Notes under the pieces: generated by a model
Databases searched by the model: none
Seen by the model: only the letters and a program-made list of their open reading frames with translations
Told to the model about the DNA's origin: nothing
Part shown: positions 49,639 to 58,631 of the stretch, piece by piece
Position numbering within the stretch: position 1 is the stretch's first letter
Layout of the letters: every line of letters begins with the position of its first letter
NCBI RefSeq assembly: GCF_003062295.1
Contig: NZ_PYCN01000010.1
Span: forward strand, 62,001 to 126,000
DNA: 64,000 bases
From: Bradyrhizobium algeriense
Lineage (GTDB): Bacteria > Pseudomonadota > Alphaproteobacteria > Rhizobiales > Xanthobacteraceae
Direction of reading: 5' to 3'
Program-made: the position numbers and the translations under genes

Positions 49639-50393
49639 CGCACGATTGTGAATAGGCGATTCCAGCGCACGGCGGTCGGCCAGCGCCAGAACATCCAGGC
49701 ATGTTCGCCCTCGGCAATGGAGAAGAAGATCATCTGCGCCCGGCCGACGATGTTCTCGAACGGCACATAACCCACCGCCGACAGCACGCGGCTGTCGGTC
49801 GAGTTGTCGCGGTTGTCGCCCATCATGAAGAAGTGGCCGGCGGGCACGGTGTAGACGTTGGTGTTGTCGTAGAAGCCGTTGTCGACGCAATCGAGAGATT
49901 CATAGCTGACGCCGTTCGGCAGCGTTTCCTTCCAGCGCTTGACGCGCGCGGTGGCATCCGAGCCGCAAGGGTCCTCGCCGATGAAATCGGACAAGCGCTC
50001 GCGCTTGATCGGCTTGTCGTTGATGTAGAGCAGGCCTTCCCGCATCTGGATGCGGTCGCCTGGCAGGCCGATCACGCGCTTGATGTAATCGGTGGAGTCA
50101 TCCTTCGGCAGGCGGAACACCACGATGTCGCCGCGGTTCGGCTCCGAGCCGAAGATGCGGCCCGAGAACAGCGGCGGTGACAGGGGAATGGAGTAGTGGC
50201 TGTAGCCGTAGGAATATTTCGAGACGAACAGGTAATCGCCCACCAGCAGCGTCGCCTTCATCGATCCCGAGGGGATGTTGAACGGCTGAAACAGGAAAGT
50301 GCGGATCACGAGCGCGATCAGGAGAGCGTGGATGACGACGCGGATGGTTTCACCCAAGCCGCTTTCAGATTTTGTGCTGGAGGTCACGCTCAT
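49635..50393 (-). CDS. lepB: Signal peptidase I
   Basis: A 252-residue membrane protease that removes Sec and Tat signal peptides. One N-terminal transmembrane helix (VVIHALLIALVIRTFLFQPF) is followed by box B with the catalytic Ser (about 44) in NIPSGSMKATLLVGDYLFVS, and box D with the general-base Lys in DYIKRVIGLPGDRIQMREG. Box E is MGDNRDNSTDSR. The start ATG 50393 (MSVTSSTK) is chosen; the extended frame to 50546 has no membrane logic. First gene of lepB-rnc-era. Confidence 0.96.
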   Translation of the reverse strand: MSVTSSTKSESGLGETIRVVIHALLIALVIRTFLFQPFNIPSGSMKATLLVGDYLFVSKYSYGYSHYSIPLSPPLFSGRIFGSEPNRGDIVVFRLPKDDSTDYIKRVIGLPGDRIQMREGLLYINDKPIKRERLSDFIGEDPCGSDATARVKRWKETLPNGVSYESLDCVDNGFYDNTNVYTVPAGHFFMMGDNRDNSTDSRVLSAVGYVPFENIVGRAQMIFFSIAEGEHAWMFWRWPTAVRWNRLFTIVR

Positions 50394-50676
50394 CGCTTTC
50401 CCAATTCCCGCGAGCCCTTGCCCGCACGGTGGCAGAACGTTTTCCGCACGCGAATCGCCTGATACGTTCGCGTCAGGAAAATGGTCTCGATACTGAAGTT
50501 GAGAGCCAATTCCGGCGCTAACCTGAATCGGCCCTGGCTCGAACACGTTGCTCGCGGCGTTTTAGACGGTTGTTCGTGGGCGCGCAATCAAGCGCCCCGT
50601 AAAAACTTCATAATCCATTGATAAATCAATGATTTTTAGTTTTATATTGAATCCCCGGCGCAAACGCCTGCGCGGT
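50394..50676. other. Intergenic region between acpS and lepB
   Basis: This 283-base gap probably holds the lepB promoter. Near acpS there is the small inverted repeat CATTGAT-AA-ATCAATG in an AT-rich run (50615-50632). No gene seen. Confidence 0.4.
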
Positions 50677-51096
50677 TCAAGATTTGCCGGGAACGACCGC
50701 CGAAATTATGACGAAGGCCTGCGCCAGCGGCCAGTCGTCGGTGATCGACAGATCGATCCGCACCTCGAACCCCTCCGGCGTCAGCGCCTCGAGCCGGGCC
50801 AGCGCGCCGCCGGTCAGTTTCATGGTCGGACGGCCGCCCGGCAGGTTCACCACCCCCATGTCCCGCCACCAGACGCCGCGCCGGATCCCGGTGCCGAGCG
50901 CCTTGGAACAGGCCTCCTTGGCAGCGAATCGCTTGGCGTAGGTCGCGACCACCATCTTTTCGCTATTGGCGCGCCGCGCCGCCCTGGCGCGCTCGGCGTC
51001 GGTGAAGATGCGGTCGAGAAAGCGGTCGCCATGGCGCTCGATCACCTTGGCGACCCTTGTGATGTCGATCAGGTCGGAGCCGATGCCGATGATCAT
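50677..51096 (-). CDS. acpS: Holo-[acyl-carrier-protein] synthase
   Basis: A 139-residue phosphopantetheinyl transferase that activates acyl carrier protein with coenzyme A. The first metal motif is IIGIGSDLIDITRVAKVIER (with the Asp) and the second is YAKRFAAKEACSKALGTGIR (with the Glu and Lys), which is the AcpS-type W/F-x-x-K-E-A pattern. The start overlaps the pdxJ stop by four bases. Complete, at normal length. Confidence 0.96.
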   Translation of the reverse strand: MIIGIGSDLIDITRVAKVIERHGDRFLDRIFTDAERARAARRANSEKMVVATYAKRFAAKEACSKALGTGIRRGVWWRDMGVVNLPGGRPTMKLTGGALARLEALTPEGFEVRIDLSITDDWPLAQAFVIISAVVPGKS

Positions 51097-51857
51097 GGCC
51101 GGCCTGCGATTTTCTGGCGGCCGCGGTCCATCGCGGCCCGCATCTGCCGCACGGTCTCGCCAAGGCCGACAAACAGCGCCTCCCCCATCATGAAATAGCC
51201 GATGTTGAGTTCGGCGATCTCGGGCAGCGCGGAAATCGTCTCGGCCGTCTGGTAGTCGAGGCCGTGGCCGGCATGGACCTCCAGCCCCGCGGCGCGCGCC
51301 AAAGCCGCGCCCGCCACGATCCGCTGCCATTCCGCCTCGGCCTTTGCGGTGTGGCCGTCGACCACGGCGTCGCACCAGCCGCCGGTATGGATCTCGATCA
51401 CGGGCGCGCGCAATCTCGCCGCCATTTCGATCTGCTGCGGGTCGGCTGAGATGAACAGCGACACCCGGATGCCGGCATCGTTGAGCCGCGCGATGAAGGG
51501 GGCCAGCGCATTGTGCTGGCCGACCACGTCGAGCCCACCCTCGGTGGTGAGTTCCTCGCGACGCTCCGGCACCAGGCACACGGCGTGGGGTTTTGTGGCG
51601 AGCGATATCCGCAGCATGTCTTCGGTCGCCGCCATCTCGAAATTCAGCGGCTTCGATATCTCGGCCTTGAGCCGGGCCATGTCGCTGTCGCGGATGTGGC
51701 GGCGGTCCTCGCGCAGATGCGCGGTGATGCCGTCGGCGCCGGCCTCGATTGCAGCCAGCGCCGCGCGCACCGGATCCGGCCGCGCGCCGCCCCGCGCATT
51801 ACGCAAGGTGGCGACGTGGTCGACATTGACGCCGAGGCGGAGCGGAGGAACGGGCAT
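51093..51857 (-). CDS. pdxJ: Pyridoxine 5'-phosphate synthase
   Basis: A 254-residue TIM-barrel enzyme that condenses 1-deoxyxylulose 5-phosphate with 3-amino-2-oxopropyl phosphate in vitamin B6 synthesis. It begins RLGVNVDHVATLRNARGGAR with the conserved Asp and His, followed by GADGITAHLREDRRHI and PHAVCLVPERREELTTEGGL. The phosphate-binding end is GHGLDYQTAETISALPEIAE, then LNIGYFMMGEA. The pdxJ-acpS overlap is a widespread pair. Confidence 0.96.
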   Translation of the reverse strand: MPVPPLRLGVNVDHVATLRNARGGARPDPVRAALAAIEAGADGITAHLREDRRHIRDSDMARLKAEISKPLNFEMAATEDMLRISLATKPHAVCLVPERREELTTEGGLDVVGQHNALAPFIARLNDAGIRVSLFISADPQQIEMAARLRAPVIEIHTGGWCDAVVDGHTAKAEAEWQRIVAGAALARAAGLEVHAGHGLDYQTAETISALPEIAELNIGYFMMGEALFVGLGETVRQMRAAMDRGRQKIAGRP

Positions 51858-51945
51858 GACGGTCTCACAGACTGAATTGCAGCAGCAGAGATAGCACGGA
51901 TGTCATGCGCGGGCATGACCCGCGCAGCCGCAACGACGATACCGC

Positions 51946-54234
51946 CTATCCATTGACGCGCTCAACCTTGGCGACGACAGCTTTGGCGCGCAATTGAGCG
52001 ATAATTGCACTGAGATGCTTGAGGTCATAGACCTCGAGATCGATGGTCAGCTCGGTGAAGTCGGGCGAGCGACGCGACATGCTGATATTGTCGATATTGC
52101 CGTCATGCTCGGCGATCACAGTGGCGACCTGGGCGAGGCTGCCGGGCTCGTTGACGTTGTGGACCAGGATCCGCGCCGGAAAACGCTGCGGCATGGTCTC
52201 ATCGATATCCCAGCGCACGTCGAGCCAGCGCTCCGGCTCCTCCTCGAAATCCTTCAGCGCCGGCGACTGGATCGGATAGATCGTGATCCCCTCGCCCGGC
52301 GTGACGATGCCGACGATGCGGTCGCCCGGCACCGCACCGCCGTTCGGCGCGAACTTCACCGGCAGATCGGAATTGATGCCGCGCACCGGGATGACTGAGG
52401 CGCTGCGCGCCGGATGCGGCGGCGATTTGAGCTTCAATTTAACCGCGAGGCTCTTCTTGGCCCCGTAGCGCACCATCCGCTCTTCCTTGTAGTCCGGATA
52501 CATGGCGCGGGCGACGTCGGAGGCCTTGAGTTCGCCGCGCCCGACGGAAGCCATCACGTCCTCGATCGAGGCGCGCGCCAGCCGGGGAAGCGCGCCCTTC
52601 AGCTTGTCGTCGGCGTATTCGATCTTGGCGCGGGCGAACAGGCGATCGATGATGCGGCGGCCGAGGCCGGCATATTGATCACGTACCGCGGTGCGGGTCG
52701 CGCGCCGGATCGCGGCGCGGGCCTTGCCGGTGACCGCCAGCGATTCCCAGGCCGAGGGCGGCGCTGACTGGGCGACCGAGGTCAGGACCTCGACCTCGTC
52801 GCCGTTCTGCAGTTCCGACGACAAAGGCGCGAACTTGCCGTTGATCTTGCAACCGACGGCCGAGTTGCCGACATCGGTATGCACGGCATAGGCGAAGTCG
52901 ATCACATTGGCCTGACGCGGCAGCGCGATCAGCTTGCCCTTCGGGGTGAAACAGAACACCTGGTCATGGAACAGCTCGAGCTTGGTGTGCTCCAGGAACT
53001 CTTCCGGATTGGCGCTCTCCGAGAGGATTCCGACGGTGTGGCGGAGCCAGGCAAAGGCGTTGGATTCGTGCTTGAGCCGCTCGGTCGGCGATCCCATGCC
53101 TTCCTTGTAGAACGCATGCGCTGCGATGCCGAATTCCGCGATCTGGTTCATTTCCTCAGTGCGGATCTGCAGTTCGACGCGCTGGTTGCCGGGGCCGATC
53201 ACGGTGGTGTGGAGCGAACGGTAGTCGTTCTGCTTCGGCGTCGAGATGTAGTCCTTGAACCGGCCGGGAACTACCGGCCAGGTGGTATGCACGACGCCGA
53301 GCGCGGCGTAGCAGTCTTCGACATCCTGCATCACGACGCGGAAACCGAAGATGTCGGACAATTGCTCGAAGCCGACCGATTTGCGCTCCATCTTGGTCCA
53401 GATCGAAAACGGCTGCTTGCGGCGGCCATAGACGCGCGCGGTGATGCCGTTCTTCTGCAGGTTCTTGGAAAGCTGGCTTTCGATCTCGCCGATCAAATTG
53501 CGGTTACGCTCGGCCAGTGCGTCCAGCCGCTGCATCACCACGGCATAGGCTTCCGGATCGAGCGTATGGAACGAGAGGTCCTCTAGCTCCTCGCGCATCT
53601 CCTGCATGCCCATGCGGCCGGCGAGCGGCGCATAGATGTCCAGCGTCTCCTCGGCGATGCGGCGGCGCGAGGCGTGCGGCACGAATTCCAGCGTGCGCAT
53701 GTTGTGCAGGCGATCGGCGAGCTTGATCAGCAGCACGCGAACGTCGTCGGCGATCGCCAGCAAAAGCTTGCGCAGGTTCTCGGCCTGCTTGGCTTCGCGC
53801 GAGACCAGCTCCAGCCGTTTCAGCTTGGTGAGTCCTTCGACCAGCGCGCCGATCTCGTGGCCGAAGATGTTGTCGATCTCGGCGCGCGTCGCCTCAGTAT
53901 CCTCGATGGTGTCGTGCAGCAGGGCCGCTACGATGGTGGCGTCATCGAGCTTGAGGTTGGTCAGGATCGCCGCGACCTCGAGCGGATGCGAGAAATAGGG
54001 ATCGCCGGAAGCGCGGGTCTGCGTGCCGTGCGCCTTCATCGCGTAGACATAGGCCCGATTGAGCAGGTCTTCGTTGGTGTCCGGATTGTACGAGCGGACG
54101 CGCTCGACCAGATCGTATTGCCGCATCATGCGCGAGCGCGATTTCGGCTTCTCCGTCACAGGCGAGGTCGGCGCGACCGCGACCTGGCCGGTTGCGGCCT
54201 GCATTTGCCGGGAACTGCGGCGCCAATACGCCAT
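51946..54234 (-). CDS. rsh: Bifunctional (p)ppGpp synthetase/hydrolase
   Basis: A 762-residue RelA/SpoT homologue of the stringent response. The hydrolase HD domain is intact (DPYFSHPLEVAAILT, AALLHDTIEDT with the His-Asp pair), and so is the synthetase domain (YGRRKQPFSIWTKMERKSVG, FGFRVVMQDVEDCY, KDYISTPKQNDYRSLHTTVI). TGS, helical, zinc-finger-like and ACT regulatory domains follow, the ACT ending DLEVYDLKHLSAII. ATG 54234 (MAYWRRSSR) is preferred with GAAGAGGG upstream; the ATGs at 54132 and 54129 are alternatives. The gene follows rpoZ, as in other alphaproteobacteria. Confidence 0.95.
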   Translation of the reverse strand: MAYWRRSSRQMQAATGQVAVAPTSPVTEKPKSRSRMMRQYDLVERVRSYNPDTNEDLLNRAYVYAMKAHGTQTRASGDPYFSHPLEVAAILTNLKLDDATIVAALLHDTIEDTEATRAEIDNIFGHEIGALVEGLTKLKRLELVSREAKQAENLRKLLLAIADDVRVLLIKLADRLHNMRTLEFVPHASRRRIAEETLDIYAPLAGRMGMQEMREELEDLSFHTLDPEAYAVVMQRLDALAERNRNLIGEIESQLSKNLQKNGITARVYGRRKQPFSIWTKMERKSVGFEQLSDIFGFRVVMQDVEDCYAALGVVHTTWPVVPGRFKDYISTPKQNDYRSLHTTVIGPGNQRVELQIRTEEMNQIAEFGIAAHAFYKEGMGSPTERLKHESNAFAWLRHTVGILSESANPEEFLEHTKLELFHDQVFCFTPKGKLIALPRQANVIDFAYAVHTDVGNSAVGCKINGKFAPLSSELQNGDEVEVLTSVAQSAPPSAWESLAVTGKARAAIRRATRTAVRDQYAGLGRRIIDRLFARAKIEYADDKLKGALPRLARASIEDVMASVGRGELKASDVARAMYPDYKEERMVRYGAKKSLAVKLKLKSPPHPARSASVIPVRGINSDLPVKFAPNGGAVPGDRIVGIVTPGEGITIYPIQSPALKDFEEEPERWLDVRWDIDETMPQRFPARILVHNVNEPGSLAQVATVIAEHDGNIDNISMSRRSPDFTELTIDLEVYDLKHLSAIIAQLRAKAVVAKVERVNG

Positions 54235-54460
54235 CCAATTACTGCCCTCTTCCACCAGACCCGGAGGGGTCCCACTGGTTACGTATCTAATGCGTTTTCG
54301 AACGGCGATGCACGCCGCTCGGGCCGCGAAACGGTTCAATTTCGCTTGGGCCAGCGGCTATCGAACGCCCAACCCGGTGACCCGCCGGACAGGCTAAGTC
54401 AGCCGATTTCTGCCGCGCCGGCCAAGAACGCATTGTAACCGCAAAATTGTCAACAAAAGC

Positions 54461-54488
54461 AAAGGCCCGGACGGATGTCCGGGCCTTT
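54461..54488 (-). terminator. Intrinsic terminator after rpoZ
   Basis: A perfect 12-base stem AAAGGCCCGGAC / GTCCGGGCCTTT around GGAT, between rpoZ and rsh. It implies that rsh also has its own promoter. Confidence 0.85.
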
Positions 54489-54528
54489 GACAGATCGGGG
54501 AGTTTGGGACGGTCCGGGATGTTCCGGA

Positions 54529-54921
54529 TCACTCGTCCTCTTCGGGCTGCTCTTCCGGCGGCGCCAGGCCTTCCAGGCCCTTGAGGAGCTCTTCCTCAGT
54601 CATGCGCTCGACCGCGACCTCGGTGTCGTCGGCATCGACGCTGGCGCCGGCCGAGCCGATCAAAGGCACGGTATCGGGCTCAGGCTCGTCGACTTCGACG
54701 AATTTCTGCAGGGAATGAACCAGTTCCTCGCGCAGGTCTTCCGGGGAAATAGTGGAATCGGCGATTTCCCGCAGCGAAACGACCGGGTTCTTGTCGTTAT
54801 CCCGATCAACCGTTAGTTGTGACCCGGACGAGATCATACGGGCGCGATGTGCAGCCAGCAACACCAGGTCGAACCGGTTGTCGACCTTATCAATGCAATC
54901 TTCCACGGTGACGCGCGCCAT
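54529..54921 (-). CDS. rpoZ: RNA polymerase omega subunit
   Basis: A 130-residue subunit that helps assemble beta-prime and forms part of the ppGpp site. The N-terminus ARVTVEDCIDKVDNRFDLVL and LAAHRARMISSG are invariant omega motifs. The last 60 residues are a highly acidic tail (LEGLAPPEEQPEEDE), usual in alphaproteobacteria. It lies directly upstream of rsh, as in other members of the class, which links the ppGpp maker with a ppGpp-binding subunit. Confidence 0.96.
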   Translation of the reverse strand: MARVTVEDCIDKVDNRFDLVLLAAHRARMISSGSQLTVDRDNDKNPVVSLREIADSTISPEDLREELVHSLQKFVEVDEPEPDTVPLIGSAGASVDADDTEVAVERMTEEELLKGLEGLAPPEEQPEEDE

Positions 54922-55275
54922 AGACTGTCGCTCCGTTATTTGGGGCCAAATATGTCGGTATTGGGGGCTAGTTATAGCGGCGGAGGCCGTTTCGCAAGAC
55001 TAAATTTGTGATTTGCCTTCCTAATGGGCTCTGATACCCCAGCTTCGGGGCCAGAATGGCCGGAGCGTCCAGACGCGGCGAGGTTGCCGTACAGGACAAG
55101 TAAATCTCTTCATTGCACTGTCAAAAGTCTAGGTTTTTCGCCCTCGCCTCACCATAATTGCAGTGGTGACTGTCGTGGGGCACGATTCACCGAACTTTAG
55201 GCAACAGACCTAGAAAGTGCGCGCGGTCGATAGCCGCTGCGCTAGAAAAGCTAACAACAACGTGAGAACCATTTG
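54922..55275. other. 354-base divergent region between rpoZ and the NYN gene
   Basis: No ORF of note. It contains the small hairpin CCCCAGCTTCGGGG near 55038-55051 and an A/T-rich stretch around 55120-55140. It must hold the promoters of rpoZ and the NYN gene and could carry a small RNA, but I cannot define one. Confidence 0.45.
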
Positions 55276-55905
55276 ATGTCACCCGCTTCCAACAAGATTG
55301 CGCTCTTCATTGATGGCGCCAACCTTTATGCAACCGCCAAGACGCTCGGCTTCGACATCGATTACAAGCGCCTACTCAAGGAATTTCAGAGCCGAGGGAC
55401 GCTGTTGCGTGCGTTCTACTACACGGCGATCATCGAGGATCAGGAATACTCCTCGATCCGTCCGCTGATCGATTGGCTCGACTACAACGGCTACACCGTC
55501 GTCACCAAGGCGACCAAGGAATTCATCGACGCTTCCGGCCGGCGCAAGGTGAAGGGCAACATGGACATCGAACTCGCCGTCGATGCCATGGAACTCGCTG
55601 AGCATGTCGACCAGATCGTGCTGTTCTCGGGCGACGGTGATTTCCGTTCGCTGGTCGAAGCGGTGCAGCGTCGCGGTGTTCGCGTCACGGTCGTTTCGAC
55701 CATTTCGAGCCAGCCGCCGATGATCGCCGACGAACTGCGCCGCCAGGCCGACGTCTTCACCGACCTCGTCGAGCTGCAATCAAAACTGGGCCGCGATCCG
55801 TCCGAGCGCCCTGCCCCGCGCGAACCGCGTCATCACTCCCCGCAATTCCTGCAGCGCGCGACCACGGTGGCGCCGCGGGGCGGCGAGGACGAATTCGACG
55901 ATTGA
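55276..55905 (+). CDS. NYN-domain (LabA/DUF88) putative RNase
   Basis: A 209-residue protein with a PIN-like NYN domain over residues 5-165. The acidic cluster for metal ions is present: ALFIDGANLYATAKTLGFD, KGNMDIELAVDAMELAEHVD and VLFSGDGDFRSLVEAVQRRG. The C-terminal 40 residues are Pro/Arg-rich and disordered. Relatives act as RNases or are linked to LabA of cyanobacteria. ATG 55276 is used; a TTG directly in front is less likely. A clear terminator follows at 55928. Confidence 0.9.
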   Translation: MSPASNKIALFIDGANLYATAKTLGFDIDYKRLLKEFQSRGTLLRAFYYTAIIEDQEYSSIRPLIDWLDYNGYTVVTKATKEFIDASGRRKVKGNMDIELAVDAMELAEHVDQIVLFSGDGDFRSLVEAVQRRGVRVTVVSTISSQPPMIADELRRQADVFTDLVELQSKLGRDPSERPAPREPRHHSPQFLQRATTVAPRGGEDEFDD

Positions 55906-55927
55906 GAATGAGCCAGTACACTGCTAG

Positions 55928-55964
55928 AGCCTCGGTTCTGATTGAAACAGAACCGGGGCTTTTT
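55928..55964 (+). terminator. Intrinsic terminator of the NYN gene
   Basis: Stem AGCCTCGGTTCTG / CAGAACCGGGGCT with one wobble pair, loop ATTGAAA, followed by five T. Confidence 0.92.
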
Positions 55965-56036
55965 GTTTTGATGCGCGTTCTTGACGCGAACCGGATCAGC
56001 TCCGGGGCCTGGTTTTCGCTCGAAGCGCTTTGAAAC

Positions 56037-56690
56037 ATGACCGGCCTACCTGCCCCAACTTCTGCCGAACCTGACCGCAACTGCCCGCTCTGCCCGCGGC
56101 TCGCCGAATTTCGCGCAGAGGCCCGCGCGAAGCAGCCGGATTGGCACAACTCGCCGGTTGCTTCATTCGGCGATGCCAATGCGCAACTGTTGATTGTCGG
56201 ACTGGCGCCGGGCCTGCAGGGCGCCAACCGCACCGGACGCCCGTTCACCGGCGACTACGCCGGCGACTTGCTGTACGCGACCTTGCTCGAATACGGCTTT
56301 GCCAAAGGCGTCTATCAGGCACGTCCGGATGACGGACTGAAGCTGGTCGGTTGCCGGATCAGCAACGCGGTGCGCTGCGTACCGCCGCAGAACAAGCCGT
56401 TGCCCATCGAGATCAACACCTGCCGGCAATTCCTGGTCGCGACCATCGCGACGATGCCGAAGCTTCGCGCGATCGTGGCGCTCGGGCGGATCGCCCATGA
56501 ATCGACATTGAAGGCACTCGGCCTGCGCAATGGCGCCGCCCCCTTTGCGCACGGTGCCGTGCATGGCGTGGGCGCCGTCAGGCTCTACGACAGCTATCAC
56601 TGCTCGCGCTACAACACCAACACGCGGGTGCTGACGCCGGAGATGTTTCGCAACGTGTTTGCGAAAGTGCGGAAGGATCTGGATTCGTAG
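56037..56690 (+). CDS. Uracil-DNA glycosylase, family 5 (UDGb)
   Basis: A 217-residue DNA repair glycosylase with a [4Fe-4S] cluster. Cluster Cys are in NCPLCPRLAEF and probably in LVGCRISNAVRCVPP. Motif 1 is LIVGLAPGLQGANRTGRPFT, a family 5 sequence lacking the Asn/Asp general base of families 1-4, and motif 2 is YDSYHCSRYNTNTRVLT. Family 5 enzymes remove uracil and hypoxanthine. The stop TAG at 56688-56690 lies within the hairpin repeat that follows. Confidence 0.92.
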   Translation: MTGLPAPTSAEPDRNCPLCPRLAEFRAEARAKQPDWHNSPVASFGDANAQLLIVGLAPGLQGANRTGRPFTGDYAGDLLYATLLEYGFAKGVYQARPDDGLKLVGCRISNAVRCVPPQNKPLPIEINTCRQFLVATIATMPKLRAIVALGRIAHESTLKALGLRNGAAPFAHGAVHGVGAVRLYDSYHCSRYNTNTRVLTPEMFRNVFAKVRKDLDS

Positions 56691-56776
56691 GGTGGACAAA
56701 GCGCAGCGTGCCCACCATTGACGCCAACGATTTCGGAGAGGTGGTAGGCACGCTTCGCTTTGCTAATCCGCCCTGC
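56687..56776. repeat. Imperfect inverted repeat, GTAGGGTGGACAAAGCG type
   Basis: Left arm GTAGGGTGGACAAAGCGCAG...GCCCACCA; right arm GGTGGTAGGCACGCTTCGCT..., more decayed. It overlaps the UDG stop codon and ends three bases before the converging regulator gene. Confidence 0.7.
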
Positions 56777-56779
56777 CGG

Positions 56780-57766
56780 CTATTGCCGTTGCCCCTGATA
56801 AAATCGAGCCCGATAATCCTGCGGCAACACGTGTAGACGGCGGCGGAAGGCGCGCCGCAAGTGCTCTTCACTTTGAAATCCCGCGCGTGCCGCGATTTCC
56901 TTGATGCTGGCGACGGATTCTTCCAGCGCCCTGCGGGCGGCCTCGACGCGAAGCTCTTCCACCGCTTTGCCGGGCGTCCGGCCGGTCTTTTGCCGAAATA
57001 CGCGCGCGAATGTGCGGGGGCTCATTCCTGCCCTTTCGGCCAGACTCTCCACACGCAAATCACGGCCGAGATTATCCTGCATCCAGTTCGAGATATTTTC
57101 GAACGCCCTGTCTTCGGACGACTGCAGTGACAGCGGCACGCTGAATTGGGCCTGCCCCCCGGGCCGCTTCAAAAACACCACCAAACGGCGTGCGATACGC
57201 ATGGCTTCGCGGTGTCCGAGATCATCTTCCAGCAAGGTGAGCGCAAGATCGATGCCTGCCGTCACCCCCGCAGACGTCCAAATTCCGCGGTCGTGAACGA
57301 AGACCGGATCGACCAACACCGAAACGTCGGGGTATTGGGCGCTGAGCAGATCGCAGGAGCCCCAATGGGTGACAGCGCGTCGCCCATGCAGCAGGCCGGC
57401 TGCAGCCAAAACAAACGTACCGGTACAGACGGAGCAAACACGTCTTGCGTTCGGCGCAGCCAAGCGAAACCATTCGACAAGCGCGGCCTCCGCAGAAGCA
57501 CGATGAACGCCGGGCCCGCCACCGACGACGAGCGTGTCGATATTGATGCGGTCGCAGTCGGAGAGGGAGGTTGTCATCACCTCCAGGCCGGACGAGGTTC
57601 GAACCGGCCCGCCCTTCAACGAGCAGATCTGCCAGACATAGGGCGCACGGCCGGCCTCGGCGTTTTCGCAGGCAAGCTCAAATGCCTGCAGCGGCCCGGC
57701 GAAGTCGAGCAGCAGGCAATCCTCAAACAGAACGAAGACCAGACGGCGGGCTTGGGAACGAGCCAT
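56780..57766 (-). CDS. GlxA-type transcriptional regulator (DJ-1/PfpI + AraC HTH)
   Basis: A 328-residue regulator. The DJ-1-like domain is at residues 8-190 (VFVLFEDCLLLDFAGPLQAF, RRVCSVCTGTFVLAAAGLLH with a Cys in the nucleophile elbow). Two AraC helix-turn-helix motifs lie at about 225-325 (ESLAERAGMSPRTFARVFRQ and IKEIAARAGFQSEEHLRRAF). It is divergent from an isonitrile-hydratase-like gene with 105 bases between them, so it probably activates that gene. The ligand is unknown. Confidence 0.9.
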   Translation of the reverse strand: MARSQARRLVFVLFEDCLLLDFAGPLQAFELACENAEAGRAPYVWQICSLKGGPVRTSSGLEVMTTSLSDCDRINIDTLVVGGGPGVHRASAEAALVEWFRLAAPNARRVCSVCTGTFVLAAAGLLHGRRAVTHWGSCDLLSAQYPDVSVLVDPVFVHDRGIWTSAGVTAGIDLALTLLEDDLGHREAMRIARRLVVFLKRPGGQAQFSVPLSLQSSEDRAFENISNWMQDNLGRDLRVESLAERAGMSPRTFARVFRQKTGRTPGKAVEELRVEAARRALEESVASIKEIAARAGFQSEEHLRRAFRRRLHVLPQDYRARFYQGQRQ

Positions 57767-57871
57767 GAGCGGGCCTTGTCAGAGCAATCTTGGCAGGAAA
57801 TGCGTGTATTATGACATTTCGGCAAACCCGCGGGCCTGTCAACCTGCCTTCGTTCAAAACGGAGGTGCACC

Positions 57872-58579
57872 ATGTCCGGCAAGCCGATCGACATCGGAAT
57901 TCTGTTCTTTCCGGGGATGACCCAACTGGATGTTACCGGACCTTTCGAAGTCTTTGCCCGCCTTCCGAACGTTCGCGTGCATTTGCTTTGGAAACGCATC
58001 GAACCTGTCATCAGCGACGTGGGCCTGCCGCTGCTGCCGACCACCATTTTCGCCGACTGCCCGGATCTGGACGTGTTCTGCATCGGCGGCGGCCCGGGGC
58101 TGGTCGACTTCCTGGGTGATGACGAGGTGATTGCGTTCGTTCGCGACAAGGGCGGATCGGCTCGCTACGTCACCTCGGTTTGTGCGGGCTGCCTGATCCT
58201 CGGCGCCGCCGGCCTGCTCGACGGATACAAGTCGGCCTGCCATTGGCTGATGAGTGAGCAGCTTGCCGCCTTTGGCGCCATCGCGGTCAACGAGCGCGTC
58301 GTGATCGACCGTAACCGCATTTCCGGGGGTGGTGTTACCGCCGGAATTGATTTTGGCTTTCAGCTCGCATCCAAGCTGTGCGGCGAAGACGTCGCGAAGA
58401 AACTCCAGCTTATGCTGGAATACCAACCGCAGCCGCCGTTCGATATCACGGTGCAGAATGCGCCGCCCGAACTGCTTTCCCAAATGCGCCTTGAGGCCGA
58501 ACCCTGGCTTCGCAAGCGCGCCGCGGCGGTACAGAAGGCTGCTCTAAAGCTCAAATCACATGCGATGACGGTTGCTTGA
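57872..58579 (+). CDS. DJ-1/PfpI-family protein, isonitrile hydratase-like
   Basis: A 235-residue protein that resembles isonitrile hydratase, which adds water to isonitriles to give N-substituted formamides. The start IDIGILFFPGMTQLDVTGPF and the nucleophile elbow RYVTSVCAGCLILGAAGLLD with the catalytic Cys are both present, as is the Asp-x-T-G-P segment. The last 35 residues are a basic helix. GGAGG precedes the ATG. It shares its fold with the divergent GlxA regulator. The real substrate is not known. Confidence 0.88.
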   Translation: MSGKPIDIGILFFPGMTQLDVTGPFEVFARLPNVRVHLLWKRIEPVISDVGLPLLPTTIFADCPDLDVFCIGGGPGLVDFLGDDEVIAFVRDKGGSARYVTSVCAGCLILGAAGLLDGYKSACHWLMSEQLAAFGAIAVNERVVIDRNRISGGGVTAGIDFGFQLASKLCGEDVAKKLQLMLEYQPQPPFDITVQNAPPELLSQMRLEAEPWLRKRAAAVQKAALKLKSHAMTVA

Positions 58580-58631
58580 CCCGTTGGTTAGAGGGCCGGA
58601 AACGTGGCGCCACACCTGGAAAGATACCCGC

